From: Methylobacterium sp. J-030
Lineage (GTDB): Bacteria > Pseudomonadota > Alphaproteobacteria > Rhizobiales > Beijerinckiaceae
Reading direction: 5' to 3'
NCBI RefSeq assembly: GCF_022829545.1
Contig: NZ_JAKSYM010000369.1
Coordinates: 1-64,000, forward strand
Length of the DNA stretch: 64,000 nt
Made by a program: the position numbers and the translations under genes. A model generated the notes under the pieces. That model was not told the origin of the DNA. It did not search any database and saw only the letters and a program-made list of their open reading frames with translations. Positions 26,141 through 34,427 of this stretch are shown here, in pieces (the stretch's first letter is position 1; each line of letters opens with the position of its first letter).

Positions 26141-29100
26141 ATGGCGGACGAGACGACGTCGGCATGCAGGCCCCGGGGGAGGGCACGGCGCGTAGGCGGT
26201 TTCTGCCTCGTGAGCGCGCTCGCCCTGGTGCTGGTCCTCGGCGGCGGGATCGGCCTCGTCGCCCTGCGCCTGTCGAACGGGCCGCTGCAGATCGACGGCC
26301 TGTCGCGCCGCGTCGCCGCGGCGGTGGCCGAGCGGATCGGCCCCGGCTGGCGCATCGGCATCCGCGGCAGCAGCCTCGAACTCGACCGCGAGAACGCCCT
26401 GAGCCTGCGCTTCTCGGGCCTCGACATCCGCAACCCGCAGGGCGACCTCGTGGTGCGCGCGCCCCTGGCGCTGGTCAGCCTCGATCTCTGGGGCCTCCTG
26501 CGGCTCAACCTGCAGCCGCGCTCCATCGAGTTCCGCGAGACGCAGACCACCGCGCTGCTGCATCGGGACGGCTCCATCGCCTTCGCGGCCTCGGAGGCCA
26601 ACCACCCGGTCGACATCGAGCCGCACACGCCGCCGAGCGTGGATGCGGTGCGCGGCAGCGTCTCGCCGCTCTCGGCGGGCATCGCGTCGATCTTCGGCAT
26701 CGTGCTGGATTCGAGCGGGGTGGTGGGCGCCCTCGACCGGGCCCGGATCACCGATGCGCGCCTGCGCCTGATCGACGAGGACGGCCGCGAGCGCGCGGTC
26801 TTCGCCCGGGTCAACGGCCTGTTCGGACGCGATCCGATGACCGGAACACGCAATTTCGAGCTGCGCCTCGACGGGCCGCACGGCGAGTGGCGGTTCGGCG
26901 GCGCCCTGCGCGACAATGGCGACGGCCAGGAGCGCGCGGGCATCATCACGCTGGACGACCTGCCGGTCACCGATCTGCTGCTGCTCTCGGGCCAGTCGGG
27001 CCTGCCGCTGACCACCGACCTCAAGGTCTCGGCCCGGGCCGACGTGAGCTTGGCGGCCGGGCGCATCAAGGCGATGACCGCCCGGGTCCATACCGGCGAC
27101 GGGACCTTCCTGATCGAGGAGAAGGATTTCAACCCCGTCACGGTTGAGAGCCTCGACGCCTCCCTCGGCTGGGACGAGGCCGGCCGCGTGATGGCGCTCA
27201 CCGGGCTGGACTATCGCGGCGCCGGCAACGCCGTGCACCTGACCGGTGCCTGGGCGGGCAGCCCGCCGGGCGCGGGCACGACCTGGACCGCGACGCTGGC
27301 GAGCCGGGACGCCACCTTGCGCGGGGCGACCCCGCAGGACGCCCCGGTGAAGATCGGCGCGCTCGATGCCCAGCTCTCCGGCCGGGACGGCGGCATCTCC
27401 ATCGACGCGCTCACCCTGTCGGCCCCGGGCGTGACCGGGACCATCACCGGGACGATCGGCACGACGGCCGACGAGGGCGGCCTCAATCTCCACATCGTCG
27501 GCCATGACGGCGAGGTCCGGACCGGCCTGCGCCTCTGGCCCGAGCACATCGCGCCGCCGGCCCGGACCTATCTGGTCGACCAGCTCCGGCGCGGGCACAT
27601 CGATTCCGTCGACATCCGGGTGAAGATGACCGGGCCGGTGCTGGCCGCCGCCACAAGGGGCGAGCCGGCGCCGGACGACGCGGTCCATATCGACTTCCAC
27701 GTCTCCGACGCGGCGATCGACGTCACCGCCGACGCGCCGCCGGTGACCAAGGGCAACGTCGTCGGCACCATCACCGGGCGCTCGACCAACGTGCGCAACG
27801 TGACCGCCGAGGTCCACGGGCCGGACGGGCGCGGGCTCGCGATCACCGACGGCAGCTTCGTGATCCCGCAGATCACCCCGGACCGGGTGGTGGCGCAGAT
27901 CGGCATGCGCCTCTCCGGGGGCGCGGACGGCATGGCCTCCGTGCTCCAGGCCAAGCTGTTCAAGAGCCTGATGAGCGTCGATCTCGACCCGGCCACGATC
28001 AAGGGCGGCGCCGATCTGCGGGTCGATTTCCCCCTTGACCTCAAGCACATCCCCGACCTGCCGGACCTGCCGGTGACCCTGACCGGCACGCTCAGCGACC
28101 TCGCGGTCGACAAGGTGATGGGCAAGGACCGGCTGGAGGCGGGCCGGTTCTCCCTGTCGTACGATCGCGGCGCCTTCGCCATGAAGGGCGACGGCCGGGT
28201 CGCGGGCGCCCCGGTCACCGTGGACCTGCGCCAGCCGAAGGTCGGCCAGCCGGGCGAGGCCGTGGTCACCCTCGCCCTCGACGACGCGGTGCGGGGCCGC
28301 AAGGGCCTGCCGACCGCGCCGCAGCTCACCGGCACGATCCCCGTCCGGGCCGTGGTGCCGATCGGCCGGCCCGGCACCGGCAAGCCGCCGATCCGGGTCG
28401 AGGCCGACCTCGCCAAGGCCGGGATCGACGGGCTGCTGCCGGGACTGACCAAGCCGGCCGGCAAGCCGGGCCGGCTGACCTTCACCCTGGTGGATGGCGG
28501 CCAGGGCCTCGAACTGCGCGACTTCGCCCTCGACGCGGCCCCGGCCCTGGCCCGCGGCACCGTCACGATCACACCCGAGGGCGGCCTCGAGCGGGCGGAG
28601 CTGACGAACGTCAAGCTCTCGCCCGGCGACGACCTGCGGGTCAGCCTCGACCGGGCCGGCGGCGGCTACAAGGTCGTGGTCCGGGGCGCGGTGGTCGATG
28701 CGCGGCCGTTCCTGAAGTCCCTCGGCGGACCCGACACGAAGGGCGGCAAGGACGCGAAGGACGCGAACCCGAAGGACATCGACGCCGACATCCAGGTGCC
28801 GATCGTCACGGGCTTCAACGACGAGGCGCTGACCGGCGCCAACGTGCGGCTGTCGCTGCACGGCAAGACCCTGCGGGCCGCCACGATCAGCGGGCGCTTC
28901 CGCGCGGCCCCCTTCGCCGCCACCGTCACCCGGGGCGAGCGCGGCGTCCCGACGCTGGCGGTCGACTCGGCCGATGCGGGCGCGACCCTGCGCTTCGTCG
29001 ACATCTACCGGCGGATGCATGGCGGGCGGCTCAATGCCGGGATCGGCCTCAACGACGGCCCGCAGGCGGGCGTCGTGCAGATCCGCGACTTCACCCTGCG

Positions 29101-29587
29101 CAACGAGCCGGCCCTGTCGAGCATCATGGCGCAGGGGCCGGAGCCGGCCGATACCGACGCCGCCCGCGGCCGCCGGATCGCCCCGGGCCGGGCTGCCGGC
29201 GACGTCACCTTCGACCGGATGCGCGCGAACTTCGTCCGCACCGGCAGCCGGGTCGATTTCAGCGACGCGGCGATCTCGAACGCCGCCATGGGCTTCACCC
29301 TGTCGGGCTGGCTCGACACGGGCCGCGAGCGCACCGACATGACCGGCACCTTCGTGCCGCTCTACGGGCTGAACAATGTCGCCTCGCAACTGCCCCTGCT
29401 CGGCCCGCTGCTGGGGGGCGGCCACAACGAGGGGCTGTTCGCGGTGAACTTTCGCGTGGCCGGCAAACTCGCCGCGCCGGACGTGAGCGTGAACCCCCTC
29501 TCGGCCATCGCCCCGGGCTTCCTGCGCAAGCTGTTCAGCGCCGGGGGCGGGCCCTTCGCCGACGGGATGCCGACGGTGGCGCAATAA
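26141..29587 (+). CDS. AsmA-like / YhdP (DUF3971) envelope protein
   Basis: A 1148-residue protein with one N-terminal membrane anchor (about 17-45) and a huge periplasmic part of repeated beta-strand units. The C-terminal part (VSLDRAGGGYKVVVRGAVVD, GDVTFDRMRANFVRTGSRVD, LYGLNNVASQLPLLGPLLG) matches the AsmA/YhdP/DUF3971 pattern; in E. coli these bridge-like proteins help move phospholipid to the outer membrane. The start codon has AAGGG five bases upstream. Divergent from bcp by 184 bases. Confidence 0.88.
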   Translation: MADETTSACRPRGRARRVGGFCLVSALALVLVLGGGIGLVALRLSNGPLQIDGLSRRVAAAVAERIGPGWRIGIRGSSLELDRENALSLRFSGLDIRNPQGDLVVRAPLALVSLDLWGLLRLNLQPRSIEFRETQTTALLHRDGSIAFAASEANHPVDIEPHTPPSVDAVRGSVSPLSAGIASIFGIVLDSSGVVGALDRARITDARLRLIDEDGRERAVFARVNGLFGRDPMTGTRNFELRLDGPHGEWRFGGALRDNGDGQERAGIITLDDLPVTDLLLLSGQSGLPLTTDLKVSARADVSLAAGRIKAMTARVHTGDGTFLIEEKDFNPVTVESLDASLGWDEAGRVMALTGLDYRGAGNAVHLTGAWAGSPPGAGTTWTATLASRDATLRGATPQDAPVKIGALDAQLSGRDGGISIDALTLSAPGVTGTITGTIGTTADEGGLNLHIVGHDGEVRTGLRLWPEHIAPPARTYLVDQLRRGHIDSVDIRVKMTGPVLAAATRGEPAPDDAVHIDFHVSDAAIDVTADAPPVTKGNVVGTITGRSTNVRNVTAEVHGPDGRGLAITDGSFVIPQITPDRVVAQIGMRLSGGADGMASVLQAKLFKSLMSVDLDPATIKGGADLRVDFPLDLKHIPDLPDLPVTLTGTLSDLAVDKVMGKDRLEAGRFSLSYDRGAFAMKGDGRVAGAPVTVDLRQPKVGQPGEAVVTLALDDAVRGRKGLPTAPQLTGTIPVRAVVPIGRPGTGKPPIRVEADLAKAGIDGLLPGLTKPAGKPGRLTFTLVDGGQGLELRDFALDAAPALARGTVTITPEGGLERAELTNVKLSPGDDLRVSLDRAGGGYKVVVRGAVVDARPFLKSLGGPDTKGGKDAKDANPKDIDADIQVPIVTGFNDEALTGANVRLSLHGKTLRAATISGRFRAAPFAATVTRGERGVPTLAVDSADAGATLRFVDIYRRMHGGRLNAGIGLNDGPQAGVVQIRDFTLRNEPALSSIMAQGPEPADTDAARGRRIAPGRAAGDVTFDRMRANFVRTGSRVDFSDAAISNAAMGFTLSGWLDTGRERTDMTGTFVPLYGLNNVASQLPLLGPLLGGGHNEGLFAVNFRVAGKLAAPDVSVNPLSAIAPGFLRKLFSAGGGPFADGMPTVAQ

Positions 29588-29599
29588 AGCGGGCGGCTC

Positions 29600-30085
29600 G
29601 AACGCGCCGCCCGCACCGCCTGCTCGAGCCGCATCGACGGCCCGATCGTCAGCGGCGTCAGCGCGACGCCCGCCGTCCAGGCCCGGCCGCCTCGCGGGCC
29701 GTGAGCGTCGAGCCGGCGACCGTTCCGCCGCCCATCGACCTCGCCAGGTCGAGGGCGAGGTCGAGGCGCTTGCCCGTAGGCTCGACCGCGCTGGACGCCG
29801 TCTAGAACGCGGCGTTCGACGCCGCGACGATCGCCCCGACCGGCGCTCCGGCGCTTGCCCCGCTGACCGTGCCCGGAGGCGTAGCTCCCGAGGGCCATCA
29901 GCAGCGCCATCGGGTGGAGGCGCGCCCGCAGGAGGCGCGCCCGGTCCGGCCGCGCATCCTGGACATGCTCGGTGCCCTCCGAGAGGGGCGCGAGCGCCCC
30001 CGCGGCGGTCAGTCGGCCGAGCTGGCGCATGCCGTCACCGCTCTCGGTTCGACCCGCGCTCCGCGCCGAACAACCGGTGTCCACG
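29600..30085 (-). pseudogene. Decayed gene, reading frame broken by shifts and a stop
   Basis: No intact gene fills 29588-30116. On the minus strand a protein-like sequence continues across frames: RQLGRLTAAGALAPLSEG and MALLMALGSYASG in one frame (to about 29880), then GAPVGAIVAASNAAF, an in-frame TAG at 29802-29804, TASSAVEPTGKRLDLALDLA and RSMGGGTVAGSTLTAREAA in a second, then AWTAGVALTPLTIGPSMRLE in the first again. Two frameshifts and a stop explain all pieces. The helical, Ala-rich style recalls phasins, but that is a guess. Boundaries are approximate. Confidence 0.55.
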
Positions 30086-30116
30086 CCGGCGGAGAGCGCT
30101 CCGAGGCGGCGTGCCG

Positions 30117-30983
30117 TCAGCGAAGCAGGTTCGGGGGCACCGGCGGGCTCGCATTGAGCAGCGTGATCGTCACCCGCCGGTTCGGCGCGAGGTAGGGATT
30201 GTCGGGGAAGACCGGCTCGGTGTCGGCGCGTCCCACCACGGACGTGAAGTGGTCGTTGGGAACGCCGGCACCCGCCAGGATCTCGCGCACGGCGAGCGCA
30301 CGCCCGGCGGTGAGGTTCCAGGGTTCGGCGGTCCGCGCCGAGCCCGGGCGCGCGACGGAGGTGTGGCCGGTGATCGACAGGCTGTTGGGCAGCCGGCGCA
30401 GGGTGGGCGCGATCGCCTCCAGCACGCGACGGGTGCGCTCAAGGGGCTCGACCGCGTTCTCGCGGAACATCGCGCGGCCGTCCTCGTCCACGAGGGACAC
30501 GTTCACGCCCTCCTTGGTCGGCTCGATCACGATGTTCTTCGACAGCTCGGCGATGTCGGGCAGCGTCTGGAGCGCCTGCCGGAGGCTGGCTATGGCGCTC
30601 CAGTTGGCCTGCACGCTGGCGGCTGAGCGGCTGGCATCGCGATCGCTGGCACGGCCCGGCGTGGCCGCGCGCGCCTTGTCGTCCTGCTCGGCAGAGCCCC
30701 TCTCCGCGTCGCGGGGCGTGGACGGCTTGTTGCCTGACGTGTCCAGGGCCCTGCCGTACAGGGTTCCACCCGCGCCGCTGGTCGCCGGGCTCAAGGCGGC
30801 CGGCGCGAAGTATTCCGCCAGACCGACCTTCTGCTCCTGCGTCGTCATGCTGATCAGCCACATCAGCAGGAAGAACGCCATCATGGCGGTCACGAAGTCC
30901 GCATAGGCAATCTTCCAGGCCCCGCCATGGTGGGCATGCCCGGCCTTCTTGACCTTCTTGATGACGATGATCGGCTGGCTCAT
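30117..30983 (-). CDS. motB: Flagellar motor protein MotB
   Basis: A 288-residue stator protein. A short cytoplasmic start is followed by one membrane helix, whose KIAYADFVTAMMAFFLLMWL holds the proton-binding Asp, then a plug segment and linker. The C-terminal OmpA-like peptidoglycan-binding domain has SLSITGHTSVARPG and NLTAGRALAVREILAGAGVP with RADTEPVFPDNPYLAPNRRV. It follows motA by 22 bases in the same operon. Confidence 0.95.
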   Translation of the reverse strand: MSQPIIVIKKVKKAGHAHHGGAWKIAYADFVTAMMAFFLLMWLISMTTQEQKVGLAEYFAPAALSPATSGAGGTLYGRALDTSGNKPSTPRDAERGSAEQDDKARAATPGRASDRDASRSAASVQANWSAIASLRQALQTLPDIAELSKNIVIEPTKEGVNVSLVDEDGRAMFRENAVEPLERTRRVLEAIAPTLRRLPNSLSITGHTSVARPGSARTAEPWNLTAGRALAVREILAGAGVPNDHFTSVVGRADTEPVFPDNPYLAPNRRVTITLLNASPPVPPNLLR

Positions 30984-31005
30984 CGGGTCCCTGCTGGAGA
31001 TCGGG

Positions 31006-31869
31006 TCAGGCCTGGGCGGGCAGAGCGGCGGTGGCCGCTTCCACTTCGTTGAAGGTCGGGCGGACGTCGCTCATCAGAGACTTGCGGGCGAATTCGACCG
31101 CCATCACCGGCGGCTGGCCGCCGATATGGGCGAGGAGCCCCGTCTTGAGCGAAAGGTAGTATTTGGCCTCGGCCTCGAAGAGGCTCTTGAGCGACTGCGC
31201 CATGGGCCCGAAGAAGCCGTAGGCGATAAAGACTCCGAAGAAGGTGCCGACGAGCGCGCCGCCGATCAGATGGCCCAGCACCTCCGGCGGCTCCTTGATC
31301 GCGCCCATCGTCTTGATCACGCCGAGCACGGCGGCGACGATGCCGAGCGCCGGTGTTCCGTCGGCGAGCGACTGCATGGCCGAAACGACGCGCTCCTGCT
31401 CCTGATGGTGCGTCTGCAGCTCCTCATCCATGAGCGCGTCGATCTCGTGGACGTTGTTGGCACCCAGCGTCACCATCCGCATGTAGTCGCAGACGAACTC
31501 GACCGCGTGATGGTTCGCCGCGAAGCTCGGGAAGGCGTTGAACAGCGCCGACGCGCTCGGATCTTCGATGTGCGGCTCGAGCGCCATCGAACCCTTCTGC
31601 TTGGCAAGTTTATACAGCGAATACTGCATACCCAGCAGTTCGACATAGGATTGTTGGGTGTATTTCGGGCCCTTCACGAGCGTGCCCAGCATCGCGGGCA
31701 CGGCCTTGAGCACCGGCCCGGTATTGCCGATGACGAAGGCGCCGATCGCGGCACCGAGAATGATGACGAACTCGAACGGCTGCCACAGGACAAGCAGGTG
31801 GCCACCCATCGCCGCGTAGCTGCCGAAGACGCAGGCGAAAACGATCAGTGTCCCGACGATCAGCCGCAT
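31006..31869 (-). CDS. motA: Flagellar motor stator protein MotA
   Basis: A 287-residue protein with four membrane helices (about 3-24, 30-49, 170-190 and 203-224) that forms the proton channel with MotB and drives the rotor. The cytoplasmic loop contains VEFVCDYMRMVTLGANNVHE; the later helices read TPALGIVAAVLGVIKTMGAI and GALVGTFFGVFIAYGFFGPM with the conserved prolines. ATG 31869 has AAGGA upstream; an earlier in-frame start lacks one. motA precedes motB. No other flagellar genes lie in the window. Confidence 0.95.
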   Translation of the reverse strand: MRLIVGTLIVFACVFGSYAAMGGHLLVLWQPFEFVIILGAAIGAFVIGNTGPVLKAVPAMLGTLVKGPKYTQQSYVELLGMQYSLYKLAKQKGSMALEPHIEDPSASALFNAFPSFAANHHAVEFVCDYMRMVTLGANNVHEIDALMDEELQTHHQEQERVVSAMQSLADGTPALGIVAAVLGVIKTMGAIKEPPEVLGHLIGGALVGTFFGVFIAYGFFGPMAQSLKSLFEAEAKYYLSLKTGLLAHIGGQPPVMAVEFARKSLMSDVRPTFNEVEAATAALPAQA

Positions 31870-32212
31870 GATTTGCCATCCTTGCGCGGCGACAGCTACA
31901 GGGCGCGACGCTACCAATGACACGGGAAATCACTGATCTTGGTTAACGCCGAGTTTAGAACCGTGGCGGGAGCGCGGCCGCGACATCCGCGTCGACGCAG
32001 GGCCGCCCGGAGGCGGACAGGCGGAAAATCACCCGCTCCGGACGTTCGGGGACGGGTCCTGCGCGTCGGGTCTCGACCGCTGGATCGTCTTCGCCGCGCC
32101 CGCAAGGACGGCGCCGCCCAAAGGGCTCGGTCAGGCGCGGAGCCGCCGGTCCCCGACAAAAAAGCCCGGCGCGACGGACCGCACCGGGCTGAACCCAAAA
32201 ATCCCGGGAAAC
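31870..32212. other. motA-fpr intergenic region
   Basis: 343 bases. The left 80 bases should hold the motA promoter; no certain -35/-10 pair was found. The right end holds the fpr terminator, listed separately. The middle is GC-rich and shows no convincing gene. Confidence 0.6.
32158..32190 (-). terminator. Rho-independent terminator of fpr
   Basis: On the minus strand AGCCCGG-N14-CCGGGCT is followed by TTTTTT. It lies 23 bases after the fpr stop codon. Stem and T-run are both clear, a rare thing in this GC-rich window. Confidence 0.85.
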
Positions 32213-32986
32213 CTACTTCTCGACGAAGGCCTTCTCGATCACGTAGTGGGCCGCCTCGCCGTGGTTGCCCTCCTCGTAGCCGCGGGAGGTCAGGAGCTCC
32301 CGGGTGTCGCGGATCATGTCGGGGCTGCCGCAGAGCATGAAGCGGTCGGCCTCGATCGCCATCTCCGGCAGGCCGATATCGGCGAACAGCTTGCCCGAGA
32401 CCATCAGGTCGGTGATCCGGCCGCGGTTGCGGAACGGCTCGCGGGTCACGGTCGGGTAGTAGATCAGCTGCTGCGCGATCATCTCGCCCAGGAACTCGTG
32501 GCGGGGCAGCGTCTCCGTGATGGTCTCGCCGTAGGCCAGTTCCTGCACCTGCCGGCAGCCGTGGACCAGCACGACCTTCTCGAACCGGTCGTAGGTCTCC
32601 GGATCCTTGATGATCGACAGGAACGGCGCCAGCCCCGTGCCGGTGCCGAGCAGGTAGAGGTGCCGGCCGGGCAGGAGGTTGTCGAGCACCAGCGTGCCGG
32701 TGGGCTTCTTGCCGATGATGATCGGGTCGCCGACCTTGAGGTGCTGGAGCTTGGAGGTCAGCGGCCCGTCCTGGACCTTGATCGAGAAGAACTCCAGCTC
32801 CTCCTCGTAATTGGCCGAGACCACCGAGTAGGCGCGCAGGAGCGGGCGCCCCTCGACCTCCAGGCCGATCATGGTGAACTCGCCGTTGCGGAAGCGGAAC
32901 GCCGGGTCCCGCGTGGTGCGGAACGAGAACAGGTTGTCGGTCCAGTGGTGGACCGACAGGACGCGCTCCTCGTAGAACTTGCTCAT
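32213..32986 (-). CDS. fpr: Ferredoxin--NADP+ reductase
   Basis: A 257-residue FAD enzyme that exchanges electrons between NADPH and ferredoxin or flavodoxin. Visible: RAYSVVSANYEEELEFFSIK (FAD-binding RxYS and following strand), GPLTSKLQHLKVGD, the NADP-binding GTGTGLAPFLSI, VHGCRQVQELAY and FMLCGSPDMI, ending in the short FVEK tail typical of bacterial FPR. ATG 32986. A terminator follows the gene, so it is probably monocistronic. In Proteobacteria such genes often respond to oxidative stress, but no SoxR-type box was sought. Confidence 0.94.
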   Translation of the reverse strand: MSKFYEERVLSVHHWTDNLFSFRTTRDPAFRFRNGEFTMIGLEVEGRPLLRAYSVVSANYEEELEFFSIKVQDGPLTSKLQHLKVGDPIIIGKKPTGTLVLDNLLPGRHLYLLGTGTGLAPFLSIIKDPETYDRFEKVVLVHGCRQVQELAYGETITETLPRHEFLGEMIAQQLIYYPTVTREPFRNRGRITDLMVSGKLFADIGLPEMAIEADRFMLCGSPDMIRDTRELLTSRGYEEGNHGEAAHYVIEKAFVEK

Positions 32987-33261
32987 CGACGGATCAGTCC
33001 TCGAATCCTTTGATGCCCGGTTCGGCAGATCCCCGCCGTCCCACCGGACGGGGGCGGATCCATGCGAGGCGGCTTGCCGGGATCCGGATGTCAAACATAT
33101 GCGCGCTGCTTCTTTCGCAAGTGCGGCACGCCCGTCAAGGCGCGCCGGGATCACACCCGCGCAAGAAGTGAACGGCCTGGAATCGTTCGAATATTTAGCG
33201 GCGTCGCGGCACCGTCGCAGCCGTGCCACGGACATGGGAGGGTTGCCGCCGGGTGCGGCGC

Positions 33262-34212
33262 TCAGGCGACGGGGCCGGGCCGGAGCGGCTTCAGGCCCGC
33301 CTCGATCTCGGCGCGGCGCGGCTCGAGGAACGGCGGCAGGGCGAGGCGCTCACCCAGGGTCTCCAGCGGCTCGTCGGCGGTGAAACCGGGCCCGTCCGTG
33401 GCGATCTCGAACAGGATGCCGTTCGGCTCGCGGAAGTACAGGCTGCGGAAATAGTAGCGGTCGACCGGCCCACTGCCCGGCACCCGGGCGGCCCGGAGCC
33501 GGTCGGCCCAGGCGTCGTAATCCGCGTCCGGGATGCGGAAGGCGACGTGATGCACCGCCCCCGCCCCCTGCCGCGCCGGCGCGGAGGGATCGGCCAGGAG
33601 CTGGATCTCCGCGGTCGGGCCGCCGGGACCCATGGCGTAGATCTCGACGGGCCCATCCTGCGTCTGGAACGCCCGGTCCCGGCGCATGCCCAGCACTTCG
33701 GTCAGCACCGCTTGGGTGCGCCCGAGATCCGGCACCGCGAGCCGGATCGGTCCGAGGCCGCGGATCTGGTAGGCGGCCGGCACCGGCGAGCCGTCCCAGG
33801 GATGCTCCGGCCCGGAGCCGCCATCATCGACCAGGGCGAGGCGCTGGCCCTCCGGATCCTCGAAGTCGAGGGTCAGGCGGCCGTCGCGCAGGACGGGTTC
33901 AGCCTCCACGATCCCGGCCTCGCGCAGGCGCGCGTGCCACCACGCCACGGCGGTCTCGCCGGGCACGCGCAGGTGCGTCCGGGTGATGCTGTTCGAGCCC
34001 CGCCGCTCCCGGGGCGCCGGCCAGTCGAAGAAGGTGATGTCGGTGCCAGGGCTCGCTAGGCCGTCCGCATAGAACAGGTGGTAGGCCGAGACGTCGTCCT
34101 GGTTCACGGTCTTCTTGACGAGGCGCAGCCCCAGCGTGCCGGTGTAGAACGCGACGTTCTCCGCCGCGCGGGCGGTCACCGCGGTGAGGTGGTGGATGCC
34201 GGTGAGCTGCAT
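33262..34212 (-). CDS. Ring-cleaving dioxygenase (VOC family, MhqO-like)
   Basis: A 316-residue enzyme with two glyoxalase/VOC modules. The first starts GIHHLTAVTARAAENVAFYT, the second with YQIRGLGPIRLAVPDLG; metal ligands are expected at HHLT (His7), a later VHHVAFR and a closing Glu near FREPNGILFEI. The family includes hydroquinone-type ring-cleaving dioxygenases (MhqO, LinE). Substrate is not known. It sits upstream of a family C repeat and is co-directional with but separate from the M16 genes. Confidence 0.88.
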   Translation of the reverse strand: MQLTGIHHLTAVTARAAENVAFYTGTLGLRLVKKTVNQDDVSAYHLFYADGLASPGTDITFFDWPAPRERRGSNSITRTHLRVPGETAVAWWHARLREAGIVEAEPVLRDGRLTLDFEDPEGQRLALVDDGGSGPEHPWDGSPVPAAYQIRGLGPIRLAVPDLGRTQAVLTEVLGMRRDRAFQTQDGPVEIYAMGPGGPTAEIQLLADPSAPARQGAGAVHHVAFRIPDADYDAWADRLRAARVPGSGPVDRYYFRSLYFREPNGILFEIATDGPGFTADEPLETLGERLALPPFLEPRRAEIEAGLKPLRPGPVA

Positions 34213-34268
34213 GGGGGTCCGGGGGTTCGCGCCGATCTGGCTCAGAGCCTGTTTGACCCGAGATTCCA

Positions 34269-34387
34269 GGTTTCCAAAGGGCTTCAGCCCTTTGGCGGGT
34301 GCTCAGGGCGGAGCCCTGAGAGATCGGGCGACACCCGACACCAGGGTTCCGCCCTGGACCCGCGAAAGGTCTCGACCTTTCGAAACC
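34269..34387 (-). repeat. Family C structured repeat, full copy (minus orientation)
   Basis: On the minus strand: GGTTTCGAAAGGTCGAGACC, then TTTCGCGGGTCCAGGGC-GGAACCCTGG; GTCGGGT-GTCGCCCGA; TCAGGGC-TCCGCCCTGA; CCAAAGGGC-TGAAGCCCTTTGG; closing GGAAACC. The order is the same as the copy at 10931 read on the plus strand. It lies between two genes of the same direction, after the M16 gene at 34428, so a terminator role fits. Confidence 0.78.
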
Positions 34388-34427
34388 ATCACAGGAGCGA
34401 ACCGCGCCCGCCCGTCGAGCACGCCCT

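Noticed and set aside
25835..29584. A 1249-codon open frame on the minus strand opposite the AsmA-like gene
   Set aside because: It is the shadow of the AsmA-like gene; its composition is repetitive His/Arg/Gln/Glu/Gly without any recognisable domain.
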